NCBI GenBank assembly: GCA_051295955.1
Contig: JBPDWA010000003.1
Coordinates: forward strand, 1 to 64,000
Reading direction: 5' to 3'
Length of the DNA: 64,000 bases
Origin: Enterococcus faecalis_A
GTDB lineage: Bacteria; Bacillota; Bacilli; Lactobacillales; Enterococcaceae
Shown here: positions 25,199 to 34,440 of the stretch, piece by piece
Layout of the letters: every line of letters begins with the position of its first letter
Numbering within the stretch: the stretch's first letter is position 1
Program-made: the position numbers and the translations under genes
The notes under the pieces: generated by a model
The model's database searches: none
Seen by the model: only the letters and a program-made list of their open reading frames with translations
Told to the model about the DNA's origin: nothing

Positions 25199-26704
25199 TT
25201 GAAATTTAAGGAACTTGGCTTAGCACCCGCATTATTAACAGCAGTAGAACGTTCAGGATTTGAAGAAGCAACACCGATTCAGGCAGCAACTATTCCACTA
25301 GCGTTAGAAGGAAAGGACGTTATCGGACAAGCCCAGACTGGCACTGGGAAAACCGCTGCTTTTGGTTTACCGATGCTCAATAAAATTGATACCAGTCACC
25401 GGGTCATTCAAGGGTTAGTTATCGCCCCAACTCGTGAATTGGCGATTCAGACACAAGAAGAATTATACCGGTTAGGTCGTGATAAAAAAATTCGCGTCCA
25501 AGCAGTCTATGGTGGAGCAGATATTGGTCGCCAAATTCGTGGCTTGAAAGATCAACCACATATCGTAGTAGGAACGCCAGGCCGCTTATTGGACCATATC
25601 AATCGTCGGACTTTGAAATTGGCATCTGTTGAAACGCTCGTCTTAGATGAAGCAGATGAAATGTTGAACATGGGCTTTTTGGAAGATATTGAAAAAATTA
25701 TCGCTCAAGTACCTGAAGTCCGCCAAACATTATTATTCTCAGCAACTATGCCGACGGCAATTAAAAACATCGGTATCAAATTTATGAAAAATCCTGAACA
25801 TGTAAAAATCAAAGCAAAAGAAATGACTGCTGATCTAATTGATCAATATTATGTGCGTTCAAAAGACTTTGAAAAGTTCGATATCATGACTCGCTTATTA
25901 GATGTACAAACGCCGGAATTAACCATTGTTTTTGGGCGGACCAAACGTCGTGTTGACGAACTTGCCCGCGGTCTTGAAGCCAGAGGATACAAAGCTGAAG
26001 GAATTCACGGGGACTTATCTCAACAAAAACGGATGAGCGTCTTACGATCATTTAAAAACGGGAATTTAGACATCCTGGTAGCGACAGACGTAGCTGCCCG
26101 CGGTTTAGATATTTCTGGAGTAACTCATGTATACAATTACGATATTCCGCAAGATCCGGAAAGCTATGTGCATCGGATTGGTCGTACCGGCCGTGCCGGT
26201 AAAGGTGGAATGTCAGTGACCTTTGTGACGCCAAATGAAATGGGCTACCTTCACGTAATTGAAGACCTTACTAAAAAACGGATGACGCCATTGCGTCCAC
26301 CAACCGAAAAAGAAGCTTTCAAAGGGCAATTAGGTGCTGCGATGGATACAATTGAAAAAAGCATGGCCGAAAACGGCTTGGAAAAATATTTAGCTTCTGC
26401 TAAAAGCCTCTTAGAAAAATATGAAGCAGAAGATTTAACAGCTTTACTATTAAAAACAATTTCCAAAGACCCTTCAGATGCTGTGCCTGTAAAAATCACA
26501 CCTGAACGACCATTACCGTCAACTAAAAAAGGATTTAACAAAAGCAACCGATCAGGGGGCAACAATCGGAGTCGCAACCGCAATAAAAATAATAGCTATC
26601 GTGGAAATAAAGGCCATAAAGAAGGCGGCTTTTATAAAAAAGAAAATCGTGCTAACAAACGCCATAACGATAAAAAACGAGGCTTTGTAATCCGCGAGAA
26701 ATAA
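25199..26704 (+). CDS. cshA: DEAD-box RNA helicase CshA
   Basis: A 501-residue DEAD-box helicase that unwinds RNA and works with the RNA degradosome and ribosome assembly, especially in the cold. The TTG start follows an AGGAGG site. Motifs occur in order: Q motif region GFEEATPIQ, AQTGTGKT (I), PTRELA (Ia), TPGRLL, DEAD in VLDEADEML (II), SAT (III), IVFGRTKRR (IV), ATDVAARGLD (V) and HRIGRTGRAGKGG (VI). After the core a ~100-residue linker leads to a basic Asn/Arg/Lys-rich tail (RSGGNNRSRNRNKNN, GHKEGGFYKKENRANKRHND) typical of CshA. A clear terminator lies about 50 bp downstream. Confidence 0.95.
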   Translation: MKFKELGLAPALLTAVERSGFEEATPIQAATIPLALEGKDVIGQAQTGTGKTAAFGLPMLNKIDTSHRVIQGLVIAPTRELAIQTQEELYRLGRDKKIRVQAVYGGADIGRQIRGLKDQPHIVVGTPGRLLDHINRRTLKLASVETLVLDEADEMLNMGFLEDIEKIIAQVPEVRQTLLFSATMPTAIKNIGIKFMKNPEHVKIKAKEMTADLIDQYYVRSKDFEKFDIMTRLLDVQTPELTIVFGRTKRRVDELARGLEARGYKAEGIHGDLSQQKRMSVLRSFKNGNLDILVATDVAARGLDISGVTHVYNYDIPQDPESYVHRIGRTGRAGKGGMSVTFVTPNEMGYLHVIEDLTKKRMTPLRPPTEKEAFKGQLGAAMDTIEKSMAENGLEKYLASAKSLLEKYEAEDLTALLLKTISKDPSDAVPVKITPERPLPSTKKGFNKSNRSGGNNRSRNRNKNNSYRGNKGHKEGGFYKKENRANKRHNDKKRGFVIREK

Positions 26705-26750
26705 ACAAATGTTACATGTTTTATATGATGTTGTTTAAAAATTTACAAGG

Positions 26751-26792
26751 AGTAGGACATGGTCGTTGTACCGATTGTCCTACTTTTTTTTC
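26751..26792 (+). terminator. Terminator after cshA
   Basis: GTAGGACA (26752-26759) and TGTCCTAC (26776-26783) arms, followed by eight T. The rest of the gap to acpS (to 27082) is AT-rich with no gene. Confidence 0.88.
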
Positions 26793-27082
26793 CTCAATAA
26801 AAAAACATTAAATTTTCACTTTTTAGTCAACTGCTTCTAGATGCTTTACCAGAAAATGTGGTAAGATATTAAAAAATAAGCAATTATTCCTCGCTAAAAA
26901 AACATCCATTTGAAAAAGCTGCACCAAAGTGAACGCTCTGTCTTTATTTCTGTTAAAAATGAGCACTTTTTATGAAAAATAAGTTTATTTGTGATTATAT
27001 TTAGTTAATAAGTGGTAAAATTTAAAAAATTTGGTAAAATATACATAATTAGAAAATCTAGGAAGTAAGGTTTGAAGTCCGC

Positions 27083-27433
27083 ATGATCACAGGAATCGGA
27101 ATCGATGCAGTAGAGCTGGATCGAATGAAACAGATTATAGAAACAAAAAGCACCTTCATTCAACGCGTTTTGACCAAAGCAGAATATCAAAAATTTATAG
27201 GTTTATCCTTGCACCGACAAATTGAATTTTTGGCCGGACGTTTTGCTTGCAAAGAGGCTTTTTCAAAAGCATGGGGCACTGGCATCGGCAAAGTCGGCTT
27301 ACAAGACATTGAGATTTTAGTCGCCGATAACGGAGCGCCTATCGTGACAAAATCGCCTCACTCAGGGCAAGTCTTTGTCTCTATTACCCATACTGAATCG
27401 TTGGCAATTGCACAAATTGTTTTAGAAGATTAG
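27083..27433 (+). CDS. acpS: Holo-[acyl-carrier-protein] synthase
   Basis: A 116-residue phosphopantetheinyl transferase that moves 4'-phosphopantetheine from CoA to apo-ACP, activating fatty-acid synthesis. Metal- and CoA-binding residues are present in GIGIDAVELDRM (Asp8) and GRFACKEAFSKAWGTGIG (Glu near 58). The C-terminal SITHTESLAIAQIVLE is also typical. Length is normal. It lies 34 bp before alr, and the same acpS-alr order is conserved across Bacillales and enterococci. The ATG is used; the ribosome site (GGAAGTAAGG) is somewhat distant. Confidence 0.95.
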   Translation: MITGIGIDAVELDRMKQIIETKSTFIQRVLTKAEYQKFIGLSLHRQIEFLAGRFACKEAFSKAWGTGIGKVGLQDIEILVADNGAPIVTKSPHSGQVFVSITHTESLAIAQIVLED

Positions 27434-27467
27434 TTAGAAACAGCAAAGCAGAAAGAAGGATGTTATA

Positions 27468-28589
27468 ATGGTTGTCGGATGGCATCGTCCTACCAGACTA
27501 CAAATCGATACACAAGCAATTACAGAAAATGTCCAAAATGAACGCAAACAACTTCCTCATGGAACAGCATTATTTGCAGTGGTTAAAGCTGATGGCTATG
27601 GCCATGGTGCAGTTGCTACAGCCCATGCTGCCAAACGAGGAGGTGCAAGCGGTTTTTGTGTGGCACTTTTAGATGAAGCGCTAGAATTGAGAGCAGCGGG
27701 TTTTAACGACCCTATTTTAATTTTAGGGGTGGTTGAATTAACGGACGTTGCACTGTTGGTAGAGTATGATCTAGCAGTTGCTGTTGCTACACAAACCTGG
27801 CTGGAAAGTGCGATTGCGCAATTGTCAACCCTACAAGTACAGCAGCCTTTAAAAGTCCATATTAAAGTTGACACTGGCATGGGACGGATTGGTTTTTTAA
27901 CACCGGAAGAGGTCCAACAAGCTGTTGCTACCATTCAAGCAGCACCGCAATTACTTTGGGAAGGAATCTTCACTCATTTTGCCACGGCTGACCAACCGGA
28001 TACGGCATATTTTGAACAACAACGACGCCGCTTTCAAGCTGTTTTGTCACAATTATCTGATAAGCCGCGGTATGTACACGTCAGCAATAGTGCAACGGCG
28101 ATTTGGCATGCAACAGACAACGGCAACCTAATTCGTTTAGGTATTGCTATGTATGGTCTAAACCCTTCTGGGACAGCGCTAGCTCCAAGCTATCCCTTGA
28201 AGCCTGCCCTTAGTTTAAGGAGTGAGTTGGTTCAGGTGAAACAGTTGCCTGCTGGTTACGGTATTGGTTATGGCAATACGTACACTACTTCAAAAGCAGA
28301 GTGGATCGGTACAATACCAATCGGTTATGCCGATGGTTGGTTACGAAAAATGCAAGGTTTTTATGTGTTGGTGAATGGAAAAAAATGTGAAATTGTCGGT
28401 CGCGTTTGTATGGATCAATGTATGATTCGCCTACCGGAAAAAACTGCAGTTGGTACCAAGGTCACGCTGATTGGCAAAGACGGTGACGAAGAGATTACCC
28501 TGCAGATGGTTGCCGACCAACTACAAACAATTCATTACGAAGTAGCTTGTACTTTTTCGCAAAGAATTCCACGGGAATATAAAAAATAG
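27468..28589 (+). CDS. alr: Alanine racemase
   Basis: A 373-residue fold-type III PLP enzyme interconverting L- and D-alanine, which feeds ddl and murF upstream. The PLP Lys is in FAVVKADGYGHGAV (about residue 40). The catalytic Tyr region is LPAGYGIGYGNTY, and GRVCMDQCMIRLP lies in the C-terminal domain. The ATG follows AGAAGGATG. It is followed only 10 bp later by mazF. In many relatives a mazE gene lies between alr and mazF, and here it does not. Confidence 0.95.
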   Translation: MVVGWHRPTRLQIDTQAITENVQNERKQLPHGTALFAVVKADGYGHGAVATAHAAKRGGASGFCVALLDEALELRAAGFNDPILILGVVELTDVALLVEYDLAVAVATQTWLESAIAQLSTLQVQQPLKVHIKVDTGMGRIGFLTPEEVQQAVATIQAAPQLLWEGIFTHFATADQPDTAYFEQQRRRFQAVLSQLSDKPRYVHVSNSATAIWHATDNGNLIRLGIAMYGLNPSGTALAPSYPLKPALSLRSELVQVKQLPAGYGIGYGNTYTTSKAEWIGTIPIGYADGWLRKMQGFYVLVNGKKCEIVGRVCMDQCMIRLPEKTAVGTKVTLIGKDGDEEITLQMVADQLQTIHYEVACTFSQRIPREYKK

Positions 28590-28599
28590 GAGGTTTACT

Positions 28600-28962
28600 A
28601 TGGTCAAACGAGGAGATATTTATTTTGCCGATCTTTCCCCTGTCGTGGGTTCGGAACAAGGAGGAGTGCGGCCTGTCTTGGTGATTCAAAATAATCTAGG
28701 CAATCATTTTAGTCCAACTATTATTGTAGCGGCAATCACTGCTAAAATGGCGAAACCAAAACTGCCGACGCATATTGGCATCAATTCGCAGGAAACTGGG
28801 ATTGAACGTGATTCAGTCATTTTATTGGAACAAATCCGCACCATCGATAAAGTACGTTTAAAAGAAAAGGTATGCCATTTGGAAATGTGCATTATGGATG
28901 AAGTAGATCGTGCTTTAGGGATCAGTGTCGGCATTCTTGATGAAGCAGCTCATGCAAAATAA
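28600..28962 (+). CDS. mazF: MazF/PemK-family endoribonuclease toxin without adjacent MazE
   Basis: A 120-residue mRNA interferase closely matching Bacillus MazF (VKRGDIYFADLSPVVGSEQG at the N terminus). The catalytic pair is retained: Arg24 in GGVRPVLVIQ and Thr47 in VAAITAKM. It should therefore cut single-stranded RNA. The ATG follows AATAGGAGGTTTACT. The 10-bp gap after alr leaves no room for the MazE antitoxin normally encoded immediately upstream, and the downstream small gene does not resemble MazE. Either an antitoxin is encoded elsewhere or the enzyme is controlled in another way. A hairpin at 29108-29159 may end the transcript. Confidence 0.92.
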   Translation: MVKRGDIYFADLSPVVGSEQGGVRPVLVIQNNLGNHFSPTIIVAAITAKMAKPKLPTHIGINSQETGIERDSVILLEQIRTIDKVRLKEKVCHLEMCIMDEVDRALGISVGILDEAAHAK

Positions 28963-29107
28963 AGATTACTTACATATAGCTTGAGTCTGATTATTTAGCT
29001 ATAATAGTCGTGTTAGGGCGTGGTTCCCTGCAGCATAGGTAACAGGTCAAACTTATCATTCAGCTGACAAATATAGACATATGGTTGAGTGGATCTGGTG
29101 CAGCAAT

Positions 29108-29159
29108 AAAAAAGAATTGACACAGCTGGTAAGTTTCCAGATGTCTCCCGTTCTTTTTG
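29108..29159 (+). terminator. Terminator-like hairpin after mazF
   Basis: AAAAAGAA…GACACAGCTGG pairs imperfectly with CCAGATGTC…TTCTTTTT, enclosing a short loop, with A and T tracts on the two sides. It lies between mazF and a small ORF. Confidence 0.55.
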
Positions 29160-29257
29160 TGTTTTAGCGATAAAAATAGCAGGTGAAGAGTTACCATTTT
29201 AAAAAAATATCATTATATTATATAATGGTAAAGAACAGTCGAGAAGGAGGAATCATC

Positions 29258-29485
29258 ATGAAAGCGAGTCAAGAACAATTTTACAATTTCATTATTGAAC
29301 GCACCAAACCCGATAAAGAAGAAGCGATGAAGCAACTACTGGCTGAATTATTGGAACGTCAAGGAACGAACCAATTGGATAAGATGTATTTAATGGGCGT
29401 GATGCCTCGTGCCATTTCTTATTTAAAACCAGAAGCTGTCAATGAAGTGAAAAATATTGTTTCTGAATTTACAAAAAAGCTTTAA
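29258..29485 (+). CDS. Small hypothetical acidic helical protein
   Basis: A 75-residue protein. ATG 29258 follows a very strong GAAGGAGG site; the frame is open to 29183, but that part holds the ribosome site. The sequence (KASQEQFYNFIIERTKPDKE at the start, LYLMGVMPRAISYL-like KMYLMGVMPRAISYLKPEAV in the middle) is helical, without signal peptide, membrane helix or metal motif. I do not recognise it, though good translation signals and balanced composition say it is real. It is monocistronic and does not look like a MazE-type antitoxin, which would show an AbrB or RHH fold. Confidence 0.7.
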   Translation: MKASQEQFYNFIIERTKPDKEEAMKQLLAELLERQGTNQLDKMYLMGVMPRAISYLKPEAVNEVKNIVSEFTKKL

Positions 29486-29741
29486 GCAAGCATTCATTAG
29501 TAAAAATCATATTCTGCAGGCTCTTTTTCATTTTGCCAAGTGTTTAAATAGAGGTGTGTGACAAACGAGGATTTCATCTTTTGTTGCCGCCTCTTTTTTA
29601 CTGGCCAGTTGTTTCACAACGCACTCCTCTACGACATTTTCAAAAAAATGTCGTAGAAATTAGGAAGAAAAGTAATTTTCAACTGTTTTTCAGTAAAAAA
29701 TTGTGCTAAAGTAGTCAAGCAAGAATAAAGTAGGTGAGTAG

Positions 29742-32441
29742 ATGAAACACATTAAAAATACTTGGAATTTATTTCTATTAGATTGGAAACGAATTTTCAA
29801 GAACCCAATGGCAACGTTATTGATCATCGCACTTATGGTGATTCCTTCTCTTTACGCATGGTTTAATATTAAAGCTTTATGGGATCCATACTCGAATACA
29901 GGTGAATTACCCATTGCAGTCTATAGTGCTGATCAGCCGGCAACTTTTCAAGGAAAAACTATTAATATCGGCGAAGAAGTATTAACGAATTTGAAAAAAA
30001 ATAAACAGCTGGGGTGGCGTTTCGTATCTTCAAAAGCAGATTTAGACAAAGGTGTTAGATCAGGGAAATATTATGCCGGCATTTATTTGCCCAAGGATTT
30101 CTCAAAAGATCTGCTAAGCTTTACTTCAGGCGATATTATCAAACCGAAAATTGTCTATTCCATCAATGAAAAAATCAACGCCATTGCGCCAAAAATCACA
30201 TCAAAAGGGGCTTCTTCATTGCAAGAGCAAATCTCCAGTGAATTTATCAAAACAGCTAGCAGCACCTTGCTTCAAGCCTTCAATGAAATTGGCTATGATC
30301 TTGATACTAACTTAGTAAGTATCACGAAAATCAAAAATTTGATTCTATCGACTGATGAAAATATCGGTACGATCAACCAGTATACCCAACAAGTTGTTCA
30401 GCTGCATGATAAACTACCAGCCTTAAAAGAAAAACTGGCCCAAGCGAATGAAGCAACTAAATATTTACCGGAAGTCGATGCCTTAGGTAGTAAAATTATT
30501 GAATTAAATAAAAAAATGCCTACCATTAAACAGCAAGCCAGCATCATTTTAACGTTACAGCAAAAAATACCTGAAATTCAACAGGCTGGGAAACAGTTGG
30601 CAATGATCGATCAAGACTTTGCTTCAGTGGAGCAAACTATGACCTCAGGTATTCAAGAAGCAAAACAAGGATTGCAGATTATTCAGCAAGTCCAAGCAGC
30701 TTTACCAGACATTCGCGCTCTTGGCGATCAAGCTGACCAATTAGGAACGACTACTTTAGCAGGGGCAAATCAGTTAAAATCAGCTTTGCCAAGCATTACT
30801 TCAAGTATTAAAGTTATGCTGCAATCTTTAGAGTCAATCGGCAGCAATGTGAATGCCATTGCCGGCGAACTGGATCAGCTGATTACTGATAACCAGTTAA
30901 CACCGGAAGCGCGTCAAAAATTAAAAGAGGTGCTCGCTCAATTTTCAGCAAGTTTAGCTCAGCAACAACAAGCACTCCAACAATTAGCAGCGACCTTGAC
31001 GAAAATACAAGCAGAGACAGGAAACACTAATTTACAGCCAACGATTGATCAGTTGACAAATCTAGCAGATTTATTAGGCGGCTTAAAAGCACGAGTTGAT
31101 CAAATTGATGTTGATCATATTTCAGTCGAAGAATTAAAAGCAGTGATTGAAGAAATAAAATCATTGGCAAATACAGTGACCAGTGCCGTTCAAAAAATTA
31201 ATGTGGATGCAGTTAGCCAAGAAGTTGGAAAAATTTTAGATCAGTTAATAGCTACAATTCAAGCAGCTCAAGGACAATTAAGCAAAGCCAAACAAATTGA
31301 TTTTGAAAGCTTATTAAGTGCCACAAGTAAAACAGTAACCAATGCAATTGCTTTATTGGAGAAATATCAAAATCAACTACCGGCAATTAAACAAGAAGTC
31401 CATGACGCCAATACGATGTTAAATGGCAATATGGATAAAATTGTCAGTGCAATCAACCACGGCGCTGATTTATATAACAATGAACTACCTGTTTTAACGG
31501 CCAAAATTGGTCAAGCAGCTGCTTTTATGGAACATGATTACCCAAGTATTAAGGCCGATTTAACCAATACGTTAGCCATGGCTAATGAAAAAATGCCTCA
31601 AGTCGAAGCAGCTTTAAATAAAGCTACCGACTTGATCAAAAATGATTGGCCAACCATTCAAACTGGTATTCATAAAGCTGCTAACGCTATTCGAAAAGGC
31701 CAAAATGAAGTTGATTTAGGTGAGGTTATTAAGTTGTTGAAACTGGATGCCACAAAAGAAAGCGACTTTTTCACGCAACCAGTTGCCGTTCAGGAAAATG
31801 CCATTTATCCGATTGCCAATAACGGCTCTGCAAGTACGCCATTTTATACGGCGCTATGTTTATGGGTTGGTGCTGTGTTGTTTTCAAGTATCGCAACGAC
31901 AGAATACTATCTTGAGGGCAAAGACAAGCGACGGTTTTCTAAGCGGGAACAGTTTTCTGCACGAATGCTAACATTTTTAGTTATGGGATTAGCTCAAGCG
32001 CTGATTGTTACACTAGGAAATTATTTTGTGCTAGGGGTTGACGTTAGAGAACCGGTTTACAGTGTGTTATTTGCACTTTTAATTGCACTAGCTTTTATGA
32101 TGATGGTTTATGTTCTGGTAGCATTATTTGGCAATGTCGGTAAAGGACTGGCAATCATTATCTTAGTCCTTTCAATTTCAGGCGGTGGTGGAAATTATCC
32201 AATCCAGGTCTCCGGTAAATTCTTCCAAATGATCAATCCGTTCTTACCATTTACTCATGCGGTTAATTTATTGCGGGAATCAGCCGGTGGTATTTACTGG
32301 CCAAATGCTTGGCATGCGATTATTATCATGCTCGCTTTAACTATAGTCTTTTGTATTTTGGGAATTTTCTTCTATCCGTATATCGAAGCGAAAACCAAAC
32401 GTCTTGCGAAAGTTTCCCATGAAAGCCGTATTTTCCATTAA
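29742..32441 (+). CDS. YhgE/Pip-family membrane protein
   Basis: An 899-residue protein of the YhgE/Pip (phage infection protein) family. It has one N-terminal transmembrane helix (MATLLIIALMVIPSLYAWFN, about residues 22-41). A very long extracellular region (about 45-690) is rich in Gln, Ala, Leu and Lys helices that should form coiled coils. Five or six transmembrane helices lie at the C terminus, with the ABC-2-like segment SISGGGGNYPIQ near 812. Lactococcal Pip is a phage receptor, and relatives serve as anchors or in type VII secretion (EsaA/YueB). The gene is isolated, with a GTGAGTAG-type ribosome site, and no esx or ess genes are nearby. The receptor role is inferred from family only. 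Confidence 0.88.
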   Translation: MKHIKNTWNLFLLDWKRIFKNPMATLLIIALMVIPSLYAWFNIKALWDPYSNTGELPIAVYSADQPATFQGKTINIGEEVLTNLKKNKQLGWRFVSSKADLDKGVRSGKYYAGIYLPKDFSKDLLSFTSGDIIKPKIVYSINEKINAIAPKITSKGASSLQEQISSEFIKTASSTLLQAFNEIGYDLDTNLVSITKIKNLILSTDENIGTINQYTQQVVQLHDKLPALKEKLAQANEATKYLPEVDALGSKIIELNKKMPTIKQQASIILTLQQKIPEIQQAGKQLAMIDQDFASVEQTMTSGIQEAKQGLQIIQQVQAALPDIRALGDQADQLGTTTLAGANQLKSALPSITSSIKVMLQSLESIGSNVNAIAGELDQLITDNQLTPEARQKLKEVLAQFSASLAQQQQALQQLAATLTKIQAETGNTNLQPTIDQLTNLADLLGGLKARVDQIDVDHISVEELKAVIEEIKSLANTVTSAVQKINVDAVSQEVGKILDQLIATIQAAQGQLSKAKQIDFESLLSATSKTVTNAIALLEKYQNQLPAIKQEVHDANTMLNGNMDKIVSAINHGADLYNNELPVLTAKIGQAAAFMEHDYPSIKADLTNTLAMANEKMPQVEAALNKATDLIKNDWPTIQTGIHKAANAIRKGQNEVDLGEVIKLLKLDATKESDFFTQPVAVQENAIYPIANNGSASTPFYTALCLWVGAVLFSSIATTEYYLEGKDKRRFSKREQFSARMLTFLVMGLAQALIVTLGNYFVLGVDVREPVYSVLFALLIALAFMMMVYVLVALFGNVGKGLAIIILVLSISGGGGNYPIQVSGKFFQMINPFLPFTHAVNLLRESAGGIYWPNAWHAIIIMLALTIVFCILGIFFYPYIEAKTKRLAKVSHESRIFH

Positions 32442-32467
32442 ACAGGCTAAAGACAGCTATCCATTTT

Positions 32468-32499
32468 ACACACACATTGTTAACAGACAATGTGTGTGT
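32468..32499. terminator. Perfect 13-bp hairpin after the YhgE gene
   Basis: ACACACACATTGT (32468-32480) and ACAATGTGTGTGT (32487-32499) with a 6-nt loop. No T tract follows (TTGCTTG), so it may act as an RNA stabiliser or weak terminator. Confidence 0.5.
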
Positions 32500-32725
32500 T
32501 TGCTTGTAAAGCATCATTTTGTTTTAGGCCAGTAACTAGCTAATATTTTTCTGATATCGATCTTGAATTTTGAGGGCGACCTAAGAAAAAAGCAGGAAAA
32601 TTTTCAGAATGCTTTTGGGTAATTCTAAACAATAAAAACTCACTAACAAAACAGCGCTTTGACTATACAAAATCCATAAAAGGTTTTATAGTAACAATGT
32701 ACTTTAACGTTAGGTAGGGATTAAG

Positions 32726-33892
32726 ATGATTGATAAATTCATTCAACAATACGAACAAAAAATTCAACGGAAAAAATTGGAACGCCGGACGGCCTTAGGG
32801 GCTTTTGCCGGGTGTATCGGTCTTTTTTCCAATATTTTTTTATTTATCAGTAAACTTTTGATTGGTCTTTTTTCTGGTAGTGTCTCCATTATGGCCGATG
32901 CGATGAATAATTTGTCTGATACCGTGTCCTCTGTTTTAACCTTGGTGGGCTTTTATATTTCCAATAAGCCGGCGGATCAGGAGCATCCTTATGGACACGA
33001 GCGGTTTGAGTATATCAGCGGGTTGATGGTTTCGCTTTTGATTACCTTTGTAGGCTTGCAATTTTTTATTACATCCCTTGAGCGTATTAGAGAGCCAGAA
33101 GCAGTTAATGTTACGCCAGTCGTACTGTTAATTCTTATATTATCGATTTTGGTCAAAGTTTTGCAAAGCGTCTTTTATAAAAAAGTAGCTCAAAGAATTG
33201 ACTCGAATACCTTGATTGCAACCGCAAAAGATAGCTTGAACGATGTTTATATTACCATTACGGTTTTGTTGTCTGCTGCTATTGAAGGGCTGACGGGTCT
33301 TAGAATTGACGGCTATGTCGGTTTATTGATTGCTGGTTATATTGTATTTAGTGGTTTTCAATTAATTAGGGAGTTCGTCAGTGAACTGATGGGGCTGCGG
33401 CCAAACCAGGAAGCGATTGATAATATGAAAAAACAACTATCAGCTGCCGAAAACATTGTTGGTTATCATGATTTGCTCGTTCATCAGTATGGTCCCAACA
33501 AAACCTTCGCATCGGTTCATATTGAAATTGACGATCGGTGGGATTTAAATCGGGCACACCAAACAATCGATGTCATTGAAAAGCAGTTTAAAGAACGGCT
33601 TGGCGTAGACTTGGTCTGCCATATTGATCCTGTTAATTTACATGATCAGTTGCAGCAATTTGTGCATCAAGAAATTAAAGAGATTATTAAATTGATTGAT
33701 CCGACCCTTAGAGCTCACGACATTCGGCTAATTACTTATGGTGCTAAGCCGAGAATTTTATTTGACCTTGTCGTGCCTAATGAGAGCCAGTTGTCTGAAT
33801 ACGAACTATCCTTTGAGGTTCAACGACAAATCTATGAAAAAATCGGCTCCTATAAAGTCGAAATCACTTATGACCACACGTATTTATTATAG
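32726..33892 (+). CDS. Cation diffusion facilitator, probably Mn2+ exporter (MntE-like)
   Basis: A 388-residue CDF transporter. Six transmembrane helices span about 25-215, followed by a long cytoplasmic domain with a typical dimerisation fold. Helix 2 carries MADAMNNLSDTVSS. The metal site reads N61xxxD65 instead of the HxxxD of zinc exporters, which in streptococcal MntE-like proteins goes with Mn2+ selectivity. HPYGHERFEY follows helix 2, and helix 5 has TAKDSLNDVYIT. The C-terminal region is ~100 residues longer than in FieF. The ATG follows GTAGGGATTAAG. It is monocistronic. The metal choice is inferred from the site residues. Confidence 0.85.
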   Translation: MIDKFIQQYEQKIQRKKLERRTALGAFAGCIGLFSNIFLFISKLLIGLFSGSVSIMADAMNNLSDTVSSVLTLVGFYISNKPADQEHPYGHERFEYISGLMVSLLITFVGLQFFITSLERIREPEAVNVTPVVLLILILSILVKVLQSVFYKKVAQRIDSNTLIATAKDSLNDVYITITVLLSAAIEGLTGLRIDGYVGLLIAGYIVFSGFQLIREFVSELMGLRPNQEAIDNMKKQLSAAENIVGYHDLLVHQYGPNKTFASVHIEIDDRWDLNRAHQTIDVIEKQFKERLGVDLVCHIDPVNLHDQLQQFVHQEIKEIIKLIDPTLRAHDIRLITYGAKPRILFDLVVPNESQLSEYELSFEVQRQIYEKIGSYKVEITYDHTYLL

Positions 33893-34124
33893 TCTTTAGT
33901 GGGATAATCTGAGTAGTCTGTGTTGAATTTGGGATCCAGCTAAAGTAAAAGCACGAAGCGATCAACGCTTGATATAAATTAGCCTAAACTAGCTGTGTTT
34001 TTCGCTTGTAAAGAGAGTTTTCCTTTGGAAAGAGCGGGGCTGGTTTTGTTTGACAGCAAAGAAACAAGAGCTATTTTCAGTTGGCTGAAGATCTGTTATA
34101 TTGCGGTTTTTTAGACGTTGTTTT

Positions 34125-34157
34125 GCACCACGGGACCGATCGCCTTTGGTGCTTTTT
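34125..34157 (+). terminator. Intrinsic terminator 1 in the leader region
   Basis: GCACCA (34125-34130) pairs with TGGTGC (34147-34152), with a 16-nt loop, followed by five T. Confidence 0.5.
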
Positions 34158-34195
34158 GATTTTGAAATAAATGTTAGGCAAGCAGAGGGGATCTG

Positions 34196-34239
34196 CATTT
34201 GGCCAGAGGCATCAGCGTATGGGAGCAAATGTTTTTTTT
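34196..34239 (+). terminator. Intrinsic terminator 2 in the leader region
   Basis: CATTTG (34196-34201) pairs with CAAATG (34226-34231), followed immediately by eight T. The stem is weak and the loop long (24 nt). Confidence 0.4.
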
Positions 34240-34440
34240 CTTTGGCCGGTCTTGTTAATATAAGATTATATCCTTTATGCGGAGATTAATTTTTTCTGAG
34301 GAAAGCAACAGGGATTTTCTAATAGAAATACTGCTGAAAATCAATTGACTTTTTACTATGAAAAGCGTAGCATATGGGGTTGTTTGAGAAAATTCTACTC
34401 AATTTAGCTTTGCCTGGGTTTAGGAAAAAGGAGTGAAAAA

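Larger units (their letters stand above)
33893..34440 (+). promoter_or_regulatory. Leader region of the KimA-type gene with two tandem terminators
   Basis: The 548-bp gap has no supported gene. Two intrinsic-terminator-like elements lie at 34125-34157 (GCACCA/TGGTGC then TTTTT) and 34196-34239 (CATTTG/CAAATG then eight T). A GCAGA/TCTGC hairpin lies between them, and GGCC segments on both sides of the second T tract could form alternative pairings. Another ~200 bp lead to a strong AAAAAGGAGTG site. I looked for the ydaO/c-di-AMP riboswitch signature and did not find it. Confidence 0.4.

Noticed and set aside
32468..32499. Transposon end or attachment site
   Set aside because: It is a single perfect hairpin of simple CA repeats with no second copy, target duplication or transposase nearby.
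33893..34440. ydaO/c-di-AMP riboswitch upstream of the KimA-type gene
   Set aside because: I looked for it because bacillar kimA is controlled this way, but the conserved core segments could not be found by eye.
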